Below are positions 43,064-52,335 of a DNA stretch of 64,000 nucleotides, in pieces. The notes under the pieces are model-generated. The model was given only the letters and a program-made list of their open reading frames with translations. It was not told the DNA's origin and did not search any database. This stretch comes from an uncultured Campylobacterales bacterium (GTDB lineage: Bacteria > Campylobacterota > Campylobacteria > Campylobacterales > Arcobacteraceae). Each line of letters begins with the position of its first letter. The first letter of the stretch is position 1. Where the stretch lies: assembly GCA_947494995.1 (NCBI GenBank), contig CANLWY010000001.1, positions 124,001 through 188,000 on the forward strand, read 5' to 3'. Position numbers and translations under genes: made by a program.

Positions 43064-43874
43064 TATCTTTATTATTGTTTGTATCTGAATTGTTTACAAA
43101 ATGTCTTAAGTCTCTATACTCATCACGAGTAAGATATCTTGATTTCCCTGTTGGAAGATTATTTAGTGATATTCCTCCAAATTCAAATCTTTTTAAATCC
43201 ATCACATCTAATCCAAAGTGCGCAAAGAATCTTCTAAGTTCTCTATTCTTACCTTCTGTAATACCAACTTTTAATTTTGAAAAATTTTCATTGTTTGTTA
43301 AAATTTGATAAGCAACAAAAGGTTCAAAAGTCATTGATTTTATTTTTGACTTTTCATGTGCACCATTAGACGCATCTTCTAATTCTAAACCATGAAGCAT
43401 AGCCTCTTCTACTTTAGGAGAAATTTTACCATTCACTTTGATTTTATATACTCTCTCTAAGTTAGAGTGCATTAGTTTATTAGCTACCTCTACTGAATCA
43501 GTTAATAGGATTAGTCCTTCACTAGCATAATCTAATCTACCAATTGGTAAAAAGTGCTTATACTTTTTATCTAAAGTATCAAATATAACTTTTCTGCCTT
43601 GAGGGTCATTTTTAGTAACTAATTCCCCTTTAGGTTTATTATATACGATTACTGTATACATTCTATTTTTATCTTCTTTAATAATTCTCTTTCCAATTTT
43701 AACTATATCATCAGCACTTACTTTTGAAGCTAAATTTGTTACAGGTTTTCCATTTATTGTAACTCTTCCCTCTTCAATTATTTTGTCTGCTTCTCTTCTT
43801 GAATAGTTACTATTATGAGAGATAAACTTATTTAACCTAGTAAGCTCTTTTTCTTCTGGATTATCTTTTGACAT
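43056..43874 (-). CDS. rluB: 23S rRNA pseudouridine synthase, RluB type
   Basis: 272 residues. An S4 RNA-binding domain (~10-65, RLNKFISHNSNYSRREADKI) precedes the catalytic RsuA/RluB domain with the aspartate motif PIGRLDYASEGLILLTD and the GKNRELRRFFAHFGL segment. Closest by layout to RluB (23S position 2605 in E. coli numbering); RsuA/RluE/F types cannot be excluded. Its ATG overlaps the kdsD stop by one base. Confidence 0.92.
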   Translation of the reverse strand: MSKDNPEEKELTRLNKFISHNSNYSRREADKIIEEGRVTINGKPVTNLASKVSADDIVKIGKRIIKEDKNRMYTVIVYNKPKGELVTKNDPQGRKVIFDTLDKKYKHFLPIGRLDYASEGLILLTDSVEVANKLMHSNLERVYKIKVNGKISPKVEEAMLHGLELEDASNGAHEKSKIKSMTFEPFVAYQILTNNENFSKLKVGITEGKNRELRRFFAHFGLDVMDLKRFEFGGISLNNLPTGKSRYLTRDEYRDLRHFVNNSDTNNNKDND

Positions 43875-44839
43875 TATTTTATTCCTGCTTCAATTAAGTC
43901 ATGAATGTGTAGAACACCTACAACCTTTTCTTCTTTATTTGTAATTATAAGTAGTTGGATTTTAAAATCTTCAATGATTTTTAAAGCATCACTAGCAAGA
44001 AGATTTTGATCATTAATTGTTCTAGGATTTTTAGTAGCTACTTCTTCTACTTTACAATCTATACTAAACTCTGGTTTCATTAGAGCTCTTCTTAAGTCAC
44101 CATCACTTAATACTGATGTTAACCTACCCTCTTCATCTGTAATTAGTACGTTGCCTAATCTACCTTCACTCATTATAACAATTGCATCTTTTAATTTTGT
44201 TTCACGTGAAACAATAGGAAGGTTTTCTTTTCGTAATAGGTCATCAACTTTAATAAAAAGTTTTTTTCCTAAACTACCACCTGGATGAAATGATGCAAAA
44301 TCTTCTTTCTGAAAGTTTCTCTTTTTCATAAGACATACTGCAAGAACATCACCCATTGCCATAGTAAGTGTTGTTGATGAAGTTGGAGCTGTATCTAAAG
44401 GACATGCTTCTTTACTCACTGAAATATTAATAAAGAAGTCAGAGTATTTACCTAAGGTAGAATTTTCATTTTTTGCCATTGCAATTAATGGAATATCAAA
44501 TCTTTTCAGATGAGGAAGAAGTTGGATTAATTCTTCACTCTCTCCACTATATGAAATAGCAAGTACTATATCATCTTTACCTATCATACCTAAATCACCA
44601 TGCATTGCTTCAGTAGGATGTAGAAAAAATGATGAAGTTCCTGTACTAGCTAATGTTGCAGCTATTTTAGCTCCAACTAAACCTGACTTACCAACTCCAG
44701 TAACTATAAGTTTTCCTTTAGAGTTGATAATTAAGTCTATAGCTTTTTCTAAATCAAAAGATGAAATATTCTCAGATGCAATCTTTAATTCATTTGCTTC
44801 TGTATCTAAAACATCTTTTGCTATTTTATTAAAGTCCAT
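43874..44839 (-). CDS. kdsD: Arabinose-5-phosphate isomerase (KdsD/KpsF)
   Basis: 321 residues: SIS domain (~35-165; VTGVGKSGLVGAKIAATLAS, MHGDLGMI, SYSGESEEL) and two CBS domains (~205-321). It interconverts ribulose- and arabinose-5-phosphate for KDO and lipopolysaccharide. Inside its coding sequence (44198-44213) lies a perfect 16-base ParB-type parS palindrome, encoding the VSRET residues at the first CBS domain. Confidence 0.95.
   Translation of the reverse strand: MDFNKIAKDVLDTEANELKIASENISSFDLEKAIDLIINSKGKLIVTGVGKSGLVGAKIAATLASTGTSSFFLHPTEAMHGDLGMIGKDDIVLAISYSGESEELIQLLPHLKRFDIPLIAMAKNENSTLGKYSDFFINISVSKEACPLDTAPTSSTTLTMAMGDVLAVCLMKKRNFQKEDFASFHPGGSLGKKLFIKVDDLLRKENLPIVSRETKLKDAIVIMSEGRLGNVLITDEEGRLTSVLSDGDLRRALMKPEFSIDCKVEEVATKNPRTINDQNLLASDALKIIEDFKIQLLIITNKEEKVVGVLHIHDLIEAGIK
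44198..44213. promoter_or_regulatory. parS site (perfect) inside kdsD
   Basis: TGTTTCACGTGAAACA is exactly the consensus parS palindrome bound by chromosomal ParB proteins in many bacteria; the palindrome extends one more base on each side. A second copy with one mismatch is 5.5 kb away at the rlmN start. parS sites cluster near the replication origin. Confidence 0.85.
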
Positions 44840-44854
44840 CGTTTTTATAATTCC

Positions 44855-46822
44855 TTACTGTACAAAAAGTGTAGGTACAATCATTGGATATTTTTTGTAT
44901 TTTCTAACACAATGTTTTCTTACAACTTTTCTAATTTCATCTTCTAAAACTCTATTGTTTTTGAAAATACCCTCTTTTGCATTTTCTAAGAATGTAACTA
45001 ATAAGTCTTCAATCTCTTTAGAAAATTGTTTATCTTGTTTATCAGGAACTAATCCAAAGGCTGATACTCTTGGTCTTTGTTCCATTTTTCTATCATCAGC
45101 ATTTACTTGAGCAACAATCATAACAACACCTTCATTTGCCATAGTTTGTCTATCCATAACAATATCATTTGCAATTTTGTTGTTTAACTGATTGTCAATA
45201 TATACTTTACCTGTTTTTACTGTTTTTACTTTTTTAAGATATTTTGGAGTAACTTCAACAGTTTCACCATCACTCATTATGTATGTATTCCTTTCTAGAA
45301 CACCACAGTCAATACCTGTTTTTGCATGTTTTACTGCATGGTTGTATTCACCATGAATTGGCATGAAAAATTTAGGTTTTACTAATCTAATCATCAGTTT
45401 TTGTTCTTCTTGTGCAGCATGTCCTGAAACATGAATTTCACTAAAGTCTTGATATGCCACTTGTGCACCAGCTTTAAGTAGATGGTTAATAATAGCAGAT
45501 ACTGAAGCTTCATTTCCTGGAATTGCTTTTGCAGAAAGTATAATTTGGTCACCTGGCTTGATTTTGATATGTCTATGTTCATGAATTGACATTCTATATA
45601 ATGCAGACATTGATTCTCCTTGAGAACCTGTAGTTACAATTAATACTTCACTATCTTTATATTTATTTACTTCATGTGCATCAATAAATTGATCTCTAGG
45701 GAATTTAATATAACCTAAGCTCATTGCAAGATCTAAGTTTTTTTCCATAGATCTACCAATTACACAAACTTTTCTTCCATACCTTAAACCATATTCAATT
45801 GCTTGTGCAACTCTATGAATATTTGAAGAAAAAGTAGACATAATAACTCTACCTTTTGAAGTTGAGAAAAGTCTATCAAAAGTTGGACCAACAGTTTTTT
45901 CAGATTTTGTAAATCCTGGAGAATGTGAGTTTGTTGAATCTGACATTAATAGTAGAACACCCTCTTCCCCATAATGAGCAAATCTATGTAAATCAGTTGG
46001 AAAACCATCTATAGGAGTATGATCAATTTTAAAATCTCCTGTATGGATAATTGTTCCTGCTTCTGTTTTTATAGCTAATGAAGAAGAATCAATAATTGAG
46101 TGTGTAATGTGGATCCATTCAACTTCAAAATCTCCAATTTTAATAGGAACTCTTTTTTCAATTGGTCTAAATAGTTTTCTATGCTCTCTCATTTTATGTT
46201 CATCAAATTTTGAACCAATCATCTCTAATGGTAATGATGTTCCATAAATAGGAAATTGTAGCTCTTTAAATAGATATGGCATTGCCCCAATATGGTCTTC
46301 ATGACCATGCGTAATTACAACAGCCTCAATTTTGTCTTTGATTTGTCTAATATATGTAAAATCTGGTATTAAGATATCTACTCCATGCATATCTTCATCT
46401 GGGAAACTCATTCCAACATCAACAACAATTGCAGACTTTTCAGTCTCAATTACCATCATGTTTCCACCAATTTCACCTAAACCACCTAAAGGAGTGATTC
46501 TAACTTTTGCATTTGTAGAAAGATTAAGTTTATTATGAGGATTTAATCTCTCTTTATGAACTCTTTCATTTACACTATGAGCTTTTTTTAATTCACTAAT
46601 CCATGCAGAATTAGTTTTACTTGCATGTGTCTTCGCCCTATTCCCATTGTTATTAGGTTTTCTTCTTCTATTATTGTTTTGTTTTTTGTCACTATTTTCT
46701 TTGTTGTTTTGAGAAGGTTTGTTATTTTGTGTAGTTTTCTTATTTCCGCTAGACTGTTTTTTTGCCTCTTTTTGAGGTGCGTTTGCTATATCATTTTGAT
46801 TATTAGCTTTGTTGTTTTCCAT
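44855..46822 (-). CDS. rnj: Ribonuclease J with disordered N-terminal extension
   Basis: 655 residues. The first ~95 are Asn/Lys/Gln-rich low complexity (with NNRRRKPNNNG), then the metallo-beta-lactamase/beta-CASP core: metal motif ITHGHEDHIGAMPYLF, LIHTGDFKID-like IIHTGDFKIDHTPIDG, SDSTNSHSPGFTKSEK, and the C-terminal HVSGHAAQEEQK and PIHGEYNH motifs. RNase J is the main 5'-3' exo- and endoribonuclease of RNA decay in this lineage. The Helicobacter orthologue has a similar extension and binds a DEAD-box helicase. It overlaps rsmA by 20 bases. Confidence 0.96.
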   Translation of the reverse strand: MENNKANNQNDIANAPQKEAKKQSSGNKKTTQNNKPSQNNKENSDKKQNNNRRRKPNNNGNRAKTHASKTNSAWISELKKAHSVNERVHKERLNPHNKLNLSTNAKVRITPLGGLGEIGGNMMVIETEKSAIVVDVGMSFPDEDMHGVDILIPDFTYIRQIKDKIEAVVITHGHEDHIGAMPYLFKELQFPIYGTSLPLEMIGSKFDEHKMREHRKLFRPIEKRVPIKIGDFEVEWIHITHSIIDSSSLAIKTEAGTIIHTGDFKIDHTPIDGFPTDLHRFAHYGEEGVLLLMSDSTNSHSPGFTKSEKTVGPTFDRLFSTSKGRVIMSTFSSNIHRVAQAIEYGLRYGRKVCVIGRSMEKNLDLAMSLGYIKFPRDQFIDAHEVNKYKDSEVLIVTTGSQGESMSALYRMSIHEHRHIKIKPGDQIILSAKAIPGNEASVSAIINHLLKAGAQVAYQDFSEIHVSGHAAQEEQKLMIRLVKPKFFMPIHGEYNHAVKHAKTGIDCGVLERNTYIMSDGETVEVTPKYLKKVKTVKTGKVYIDNQLNNKIANDIVMDRQTMANEGVVMIVAQVNADDRKMEQRPRVSAFGLVPDKQDKQFSKEIEDLLVTFLENAKEGIFKNNRVLEDEIRKVVRKHCVRKYKKYPMIVPTLFVQ

Positions 46823-47603
46823 TCTTTACCTTTGTATACATTTGGCTATACAAAGATGCGCTTACTTCATGAGGACGTAGAGTCTCATTTAAATTAAGTT
46901 CATTATAGATATTAGATAAAAACTCTTTATCCACAATAGATGATAGATTTTTAGAAAGTTTTTTTCTTGGCTGAGAAAAGCAAACTTTCAAAAATTTGTT
47001 AAAATCTTTATCTAATACCTTGTTCATATCTTTTGACAGATATAATATTGAAGACATAACTTTTGGTGGAGGATCAAAAGATTCAGGTGGTACATCAAAT
47101 AGTATCCTTGATTCTTTTGAAATTAATTCTGCAATAACACCCAATGAAGAGTACTCTTTATCCCCTACTTTCGCAGAAAATTTTTGAGCTACTTCTTTTT
47201 GGATCATTACAATAATGTTCTCACAATTAATATCTTCAAATGCTCTTAATATAATGTTTGTTGCAATATAGTAAGGTAGATTGGCAATTAAATCATATTT
47301 GCCATCATTTAAGCTACCTTTTTTATCCCAAGCTTCTAAAACATCAGTGTGGATCAGTTCAAATCGCTTGTTTTCTATCTCTTTTGCAAACTTTGACTCT
47401 AGAATACTGATTAAATCAGTATCGACTTCATATGCAGTCGTATCTTTGTATTTGACTAAATTTTGTGTCAAATCACCTAAGCCAGGCCCAATTTCAATAA
47501 TATGGTTGTTATTATTGGGCATCGATTGGATGATCCTGTTTAAGACAGAAGAGTCTTTTAAAAAATTTTGTCCGAATTTCTTTTTTGCTATTACTTTTTT
47601 CAT
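46803..47603 (-). CDS. rsmA: 16S rRNA dimethyladenosine transferase
   Basis: 266 residues. It dimethylates two adenosines near the 3' end of 16S rRNA. The start at 47603 gives the family N-terminus MKKVIAKKKFGQNFLKDSSV; the longer frame to 47693 adds 30 residues that overlap the divergent hisF start. Motifs: IIEIGPGLGDLTQNL, VIANLPYYI-type DLIANLPYYIATNI, and VPPESFDPPPKVMSS. The ribosome site is weak. First gene of the long minus-strand cluster. Confidence 0.95.
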   Translation of the reverse strand: MKKVIAKKKFGQNFLKDSSVLNRIIQSMPNNNNHIIEIGPGLGDLTQNLVKYKDTTAYEVDTDLISILESKFAKEIENKRFELIHTDVLEAWDKKGSLNDGKYDLIANLPYYIATNIILRAFEDINCENIIVMIQKEVAQKFSAKVGDKEYSSLGVIAELISKESRILFDVPPESFDPPPKVMSSILYLSKDMNKVLDKDFNKFLKVCFSQPRKKLSKNLSSIVDKEFLSNIYNELNLNETLRPHEVSASLYSQMYTKVKNGKQQS

Positions 47604-47677
47604 AAGAAACAAGAGTATATCTGCTTTTAACTTACAATTAGATAATATTTTTACTATAAAATTAAAGGATAGGTGTT

Positions 47678-48439
47678 TTGAGTTATTTTGCAAAAAGAAT
47701 TATTCCTTGCCTTGATGTAAAAGATGGCAGAGTTGTTAAAGGAGTTAATTTCGTTGGACTTCGAGATGCAGGAGATCCTGTAGAAGTTGCGAAAAGATAC
47801 AATAATGAAGGTGCAGATGAAATTACATTTCTTGATATTACAGCAAGTCATGAGAATAGGGATACTATAGTTGATATTGTAAAAGATGTTGCTAAAGAGG
47901 TCTTTATACCACTTACTGTTGGTGGAGGTATTAGAAAGCTTGAAGATATCTATAAATTGCTTAATGTAGGATGTGATAAAGTATCAGTAAACTCTTCAGC
48001 AGTTGTTAATCCAGACTTTATTGACGAAGGTGCAAAAAGATTTGGAAGTCAATGCATTGTTGTAGCCATTGATGTTAAAAAAGTTGAAGATGGTTCTTAT
48101 CATGTTTTTGTAAAAGGTGGTAGAGAAGATACAGGTCTAGATGCAATACAATGGGCAAAAGAAGTATATAATAGAGGAGCAGGGGAGATACTTTTAACTT
48201 CTATGGATACAGATGGTGCTAAAAGTGGGTTTGAGTTAAATATTACAGAAAAAATTTCTTCAATTGTTGATATTCCTGTGATAGCAAGTGGTGGAGCAGG
48301 GACTATGGAGCATATGAAAGAGGCTTTTGAACATGGAGCAAGCGCTGCTCTAGCTGCATCTATTTTCCATTTTAAAGAGATTGATATAATGGAATTAAAA
48401 CATTATCTTAAAGAGAATAATATTCCTGTAAGGATTTAA
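47678..48439 (+). CDS. hisF: Imidazole glycerol phosphate synthase cyclase subunit
   Basis: 253-residue (beta/alpha)8 barrel. With HisH it closes the imidazole ring in histidine synthesis and releases [25 protein letters not shown] holds the first catalytic Asp; [32 protein letters not shown] (second Asp) and [14 protein letters not shown] follow. The start is TTG at 47678, after AAAGGATAGG. No other his genes lie within the window, so the pathway is dispersed. Confidence 0.97.
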   Translation: MSYFAKRIIPCLDVKDGRVVKGVNFVGLRDAGDPVEVAKRYNNEGADEITFLDITASHENRDTIVDIVKDVAKEVFIPLTVGGGIRKLEDIYKLLNVGCDKVSVNSSAVVNPDFIDEGAKRFGSQCIVVAIDVKKVEDGSYHVFVKGGREDTGLDAIQWAKEVYNRGAGEILLTSMDTDGAKSGFELNITEKISSIVDIPVIASGGAGTMEHMKEAFEHGASAALAASIFHFKEIDIMELKHYLKENNIPVRI

Positions 48440-48440
48440 T

Positions 48441-49109
48441 ATGAGATTTTTAAAACTTCTTTTAGTGCCAGTTTTTGCTTTTTCATTTGAAATTGAATTC
48501 AATAAAAAGTTTTATCATGAACTTCCTCATGATACTTTGAGTGCATATATAACTGTTACAATTACTGATGATAATGAAATTATTGTTGGTGAACGTTTAG
48601 AGGTTTTTAATCAAAAAATAAAAAGTTTAGATAAAGTAGAAAGAAAACTTGGAACTTTTAATATAAGACCTAAGTATAGGCATTCAACAAGTACTCCAAG
48701 AGTTTCTGGTTATATTGGAGAATTAAGATATAAAGTAAATTCTCGTAAAGCAAGATTTATGGATGAATTCATTTCTGAGATTACAAAACTTAAAAGAAAT
48801 AGAGATACTAATGTTTCTGTTTCAAGTCTTTCTTGGAGTGTAAAAGAAGATACTTATAATGTTACTTTAGACTTATTAAGATTAGAAGCAATTAATTGGG
48901 TAAGTCAATATTCAAAGAATTTGTCAAAAGATTTAAATAAAGAGTGTTCAGTTAAAAAAATTGACATAAATAAAACTATGCCAATGATGCCATTGAATAA
49001 TAGGGCAGTTTATTCAAGTATTGAAACTTCAACAAAATCAATACCGGTTCCTGAATCAAATCAAGAGAAAATAGTTATAAATCCACATTATGTAATGGAG
49101 TGTAAATGA
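48441..49109 (+). CDS. Exported SIMPL-domain (DUF541) protein
   Basis: 222 residues with a short hydrophobic N-terminus (MRFLKLLLVPVFAFSF) and then a SIMPL-like domain: YITVTITDDNEIIVGERLEV, TPRVSGYIGELRYKVNSRKA, and VSSLSWSVKEDTYNVTLDLLRLEAI. SIMPL proteins form periplasmic or outer-membrane rings and are tied to stress defence, but the role is unclear. It starts 1 base after the hisF stop and overlaps the next gene by 4 bases. Confidence 0.75.
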   Translation: MRFLKLLLVPVFAFSFEIEFNKKFYHELPHDTLSAYITVTITDDNEIIVGERLEVFNQKIKSLDKVERKLGTFNIRPKYRHSTSTPRVSGYIGELRYKVNSRKARFMDEFISEITKLKRNRDTNVSVSSLSWSVKEDTYNVTLDLLRLEAINWVSQYSKNLSKDLNKECSVKKIDINKTMPMMPLNNRAVYSSIETSTKSIPVPESNQEKIVINPHYVMECK

Positions 49110-49642
49110 TAGTTTGTGCAGGAAGAAATGAAACATTTAAATTTGCAGAACCAGTAGGCGTAGGATTAGTTGAGTCTGCAATTAATTTAACAAGACATTG
49201 TCTTTTCAATAAACCTGATTTTATACTTTTTATTGGTAGTGCAGGGTCTTATGGTGAACATAAGATATTTGATATAATTGAATCAAAAAGAGCTTCAAAT
49301 CTTGAACTATCATTCTTAAGTAAAGATTCTTATACTCCTTTAGATAATGTATTAGAGTCAGAAAATAAAATGGTGAGAAATGATACTATAGTAAATAGTT
49401 CAAATTATATAAGTACAAACTTTGAGTTATCAAAAGAGTATAGTCAATATGGTATTGGCATTGAAAATATGGAGTTTTTCTCTATACTACAAGTTGCACG
49501 TGAGTTTGAAATACCTGTAGCAGGAATCTTTATTGTTACAAATTATACAAATGAAAATGCACACGAAGACTTTATGAAAAATCATAAAGAGGCTATGTCA
49601 AAGCTAACTCAATATTTAGTTGAAAAACAAATAATCAAATAA
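49106..49642 (+). CDS. Purine-nucleoside phosphorylase-superfamily protein
   Basis: 178 residues. The fold of nucleoside phosphorylase/MTA-SAH nucleosidase enzymes is suggested by DFILFIGSAGSYGEHKIFDI near residue 38, the base-binding YGIGIENMEFFSILQVAREF (the E-N-M-E triad of the superfamily) and PVAGIFIVTNYTNENAHEDF. It is shorter than typical members (~230-240), so the N-terminal substrate-binding part is abbreviated; substrate unknown. Confidence 0.8.
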   Translation: MIVCAGRNETFKFAEPVGVGLVESAINLTRHCLFNKPDFILFIGSAGSYGEHKIFDIIESKRASNLELSFLSKDSYTPLDNVLESENKMVRNDTIVNSSNYISTNFELSKEYSQYGIGIENMEFFSILQVAREFEIPVAGIFIVTNYTNENAHEDFMKNHKEAMSKLTQYLVEKQIIK

Positions 49643-49643
49643 A

Positions 49644-49674
49644 AATTAAATAAGAAATTAAATAAGAAATTAAA
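49644..49674 (+). repeat. 12-base tandem repeat before rlmN
   Basis: AATTAAATAAGA occurs twice in tandem (49644-49655, 49656-49667) followed by a partial third copy. It sits between the preceding stop codon and the parS-bearing ribosome site of rlmN. No function is apparent. Confidence 0.6.
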
Positions 49675-49683
49675 ACAAAGGAT

Positions 49684-49699
49684 GGTTTCACGTGAAACA
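49684..49699. promoter_or_regulatory. parS site overlapping the rlmN start codon
   Basis: GGTTTCACGTGAAACA matches the parS consensus at 15 of 16 positions, and the inner 14 bases are a perfect palindrome. The GTG initiation codon of rlmN (49692-49694) is its centre, and the ribosome site AAGGA lies just 5' of it. Confidence 0.8.
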
Positions 49700-50762
49700 A
49701 TCAATATATGATTACACCTTAGATGAATTAAAGTCTCAGTTAAAACCTAGCTTTAGAGCAAAGCAGGTATATAATTGGATTTATAAAAAATATGTAACAT
49801 CTTATGATGATATGAAAAATATTCCAAATGATTTAAAAGAGAATCTAAAAGAAAATTATGAAATAAATGTTCTGGAGATAGTAAAAAAAGAAAAGAGTCT
49901 AGATGGAAGTATAAAGTATCTTTTTAAACTTCATGATGGTCATACAGTAGAAGCTGTGTTGCTTTTAATGAAGAAAAAAAAGGTAAATGAAGATGGAACA
50001 ATTGAAAGAAGTGAGAAGTTTACTGTTTGTATTTCTACACAAGTAGGTTGTAAAGTAGGTTGTACTTTTTGTCTAACTGCAAAGGGTGGTTTTGTTAGAA
50101 ATCTAAGTGTAGGTGAAATAGTAAATCAAATTGTTCAGATAAAAAGAGATAATGATATCCCTGAGAATAAATCATTAAATATTGTATATATGGGGATGGG
50201 TGAACCTCTTGATAATTTTAAAAACTTTATTCATTCTGTAAAGGTATTCTCTGAACCAGAAGGTTTATCAATAAATAGAAGAAGAATTACAGTCTCTACT
50301 TCAGGAATATCTTCAAAAATTGAAAAACTTGGAAATGAAGATTTAGGAATTCAATTAGCAATATCACTTCATGCTGTTGATGATGGTTTAAGAAGTGAGT
50401 TGATTCCAATGAATAAAGCTTACAATATAAAATCAATTATTGATGCAGTTAGAAAGTTTCCTGTTGATGCAAGAAAGAAAGTGATGTTTGAATATCTTGT
50501 AATAAAAGATAAAAATGATGATATTGCTTCTGCCCAAAAATTGTTGAAACTTTTAGATGGAATAAAAGCAAAGGTAAACCTAATTTATTTTAATCCTTAT
50601 CCTGGAACAACATATCAAAGACCACAAAGCAGTGATATGATAAAATTCCAAGAATATTTAGTAAATAAAGGTCTTCTTTGTACGATTAGAGAATCAAAAG
50701 GTCTTGATATCTCTGCTGCATGTGGACAATTAAAAGAGAAGGAAGCTAATGGAAGCTCTTGA
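49692..50762 (+). CDS. rlmN: Dual-specificity RNA methyltransferase RlmN
   Basis: 356-residue radical-SAM enzyme that makes 2-methyladenosine in 23S rRNA (A2503) and some tRNAs. CxxxCxxC cluster motif in VGCKVGCTFCLTAKGGFVRN, YMGMGEPLDNFKN, VSTSGISSKIEKLGNE, SLHAVDD and the catalytic C-terminal cysteine in DISAACGQL. The start is GTG at 49692 with AAAGGATGG upstream, and this codon is within a parS palindrome. Confidence 0.97.
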   Translation: MKQSIYDYTLDELKSQLKPSFRAKQVYNWIYKKYVTSYDDMKNIPNDLKENLKENYEINVLEIVKKEKSLDGSIKYLFKLHDGHTVEAVLLLMKKKKVNEDGTIERSEKFTVCISTQVGCKVGCTFCLTAKGGFVRNLSVGEIVNQIVQIKRDNDIPENKSLNIVYMGMGEPLDNFKNFIHSVKVFSEPEGLSINRRRITVSTSGISSKIEKLGNEDLGIQLAISLHAVDDGLRSELIPMNKAYNIKSIIDAVRKFPVDARKKVMFEYLVIKDKNDDIASAQKLLKLLDGIKAKVNLIYFNPYPGTTYQRPQSSDMIKFQEYLVNKGLLCTIRESKGLDISAACGQLKEKEANGSS

Positions 50763-50847
50763 TTATGCAATGTTGATTTTCATTGCTGCTGTTGCTATAT
50801 TTACAGCAATAGGCTTTTTTGTAAATAATAAAAATAAAGAAAAATAA
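50749..50847 (+). CDS. 32-residue single-helix membrane microprotein
   Basis: MEALDYAMLIFIAAVAIFTA starts the peptide, followed by IGFFVNNKNKEK: an acidic N-terminus, one membrane helix and a basic C-terminus, as expected for an N-out small inner-membrane protein. GAGAAGGAAG lies just before the ATG, which is inside the last codons of rlmN, and gltX begins 8 bases after the stop. The tight fit between two genes supports translation. No family recognised. Confidence 0.65.
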   Translation: MEALDYAMLIFIAAVAIFTAIGFFVNNKNKEK

Positions 50848-50855
50848 GGAAGAAT

Positions 50856-52268
50856 ATGGCAATTACTAGATTTGCTCCAAGTCCAACAGGATATTTACAT
50901 ATAGGTGGCTTAAGAACAGCACTTTATAGTTATCTTTGGGCGAAAAAAACAGATGGTGAATTTAAATTAAGAATCGAAGATACAGATAATGCAAGGAATA
51001 ATGAAGATGCTGTAAAAGCTATTCTAGAAGCATTTGAATGGGTTGGAATGCCAAGTGATTGTGAAATAGAGTACCAATCAAAAAGAACAGATATTTATAA
51101 AAAATATATTGAGCAATTATTAGAAGAGGGTAAAGCATATAAATGTTATATGTCTAGAGATGAACTTGATGCTTTAAGAGCAAGACAAGAAGCAGCAAAA
51201 GAAAATCCAAGATATGATGGTACTTGGAGACCAGAAGATGGGAAAACACTTCCTTCTATTCCAGAAGGAATTGATCCTGTAATCAGAATTAAAGCTCCAA
51301 CTGAGGGCTCAATTGTATTTGAAGATGGTGTAAAAGGAAGAATGACTTTTGATGCTAATCAAGTAGATGATTTTGTAATAGCACGTGCAAACGGTATGCC
51401 AATTTATAACTTTGTTGTTGCTATTGATGACCACTTAATGGGAATGACTGATGTATTAAGAGGTGATGATCATTTATCTAATACTCCAAAACAAATTGTA
51501 ATTTACAATGCATTAGGTTTTGATGTACCAAAATTCTATCATATGCCAATGATTAACAACCCTCAAGGTAAAAAGTTATCTAAACGAGATGGTGCAATGG
51601 ATGTGATGCAGTATAAAAGAGATGGGTATTTACCAGAAGCATTATTAAACTTTTTAGTAAGACTTGGTTGGTCAAATGGCGATCAAGAAATCTTTTCTAT
51701 GGATGAAATGTTAGAACTATTTGATCCAAATAATATAAATAAATCAGCTTCAGCTTATAATGCTGAAAAACTGTTATGGCTAAATGCACACTATATTAAG
51801 AACGTTTCAAATGAAAGATTGGCAAAAGAGTTAGAGTTTTTTGATTGTGAATTACATGGGCATGATAAAAAAGAGATGATTTTAGATTTATGTAAAGAGA
51901 GAGCTCAAACTATTCTAGAATTAAAAACTGCAATTACGAATATTTTAGAAGTACCAACTTCATACGAAGCAAAAGGTTCTAAAAAATTTGTTAAAGAAGG
52001 AACTTTAGATATCTTAAATAAATATCTTGAACTTCTTGAAGCAAATAAAGAGACTTTGCATGTAGCTCCTGATTATGAAGCTATTACAAAACCTTTTATT
52101 GAAGAAAATGGCTTAAAATTCCCTCAATTATTTCAACCGATAAGAATAGCATTAACAGGTGGAACACAAGCTCCTTCAGTATATGATATTCTTGCAATTT
52201 TAGGCTTAAATGAGTCAAAAACGAGGCTAAATAGAGCAATTGAAAGAAATTTTGATAAAGAAGCATAA
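50856..52268 (+). CDS. gltX: Glutamate-tRNA ligase
   Basis: 470 residues. Class I synthetase with the HIGH-type motif FAPSPTGYLHIGGLRTALYS and the KMSKS-type motif GKKLSKRDGAMDVM; DDHLSNTPKQI in the catalytic domain and a C-terminal anticodon-binding helical domain ending in a GLNESKTRL turn. In species with GatCAB some GltX copies charge both tRNA(Glu) and tRNA(Gln); Campylobacterota often have two GltX genes with split roles, and which one this is cannot be told here. Confidence 0.97.
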   Translation: MAITRFAPSPTGYLHIGGLRTALYSYLWAKKTDGEFKLRIEDTDNARNNEDAVKAILEAFEWVGMPSDCEIEYQSKRTDIYKKYIEQLLEEGKAYKCYMSRDELDALRARQEAAKENPRYDGTWRPEDGKTLPSIPEGIDPVIRIKAPTEGSIVFEDGVKGRMTFDANQVDDFVIARANGMPIYNFVVAIDDHLMGMTDVLRGDDHLSNTPKQIVIYNALGFDVPKFYHMPMINNPQGKKLSKRDGAMDVMQYKRDGYLPEALLNFLVRLGWSNGDQEIFSMDEMLELFDPNNINKSASAYNAEKLLWLNAHYIKNVSNERLAKELEFFDCELHGHDKKEMILDLCKERAQTILELKTAITNILEVPTSYEAKGSKKFVKEGTLDILNKYLELLEANKETLHVAPDYEAITKPFIEENGLKFPQLFQPIRIALTGGTQAPSVYDILAILGLNESKTRLNRAIERNFDKEA

Positions 52269-52335
52269 ATAATCCTTGCTAATTATTAATTAATCTGGCA
52301 TAATGTTTGTTACTTAAAAAAAGGAAAGAAAAGTA

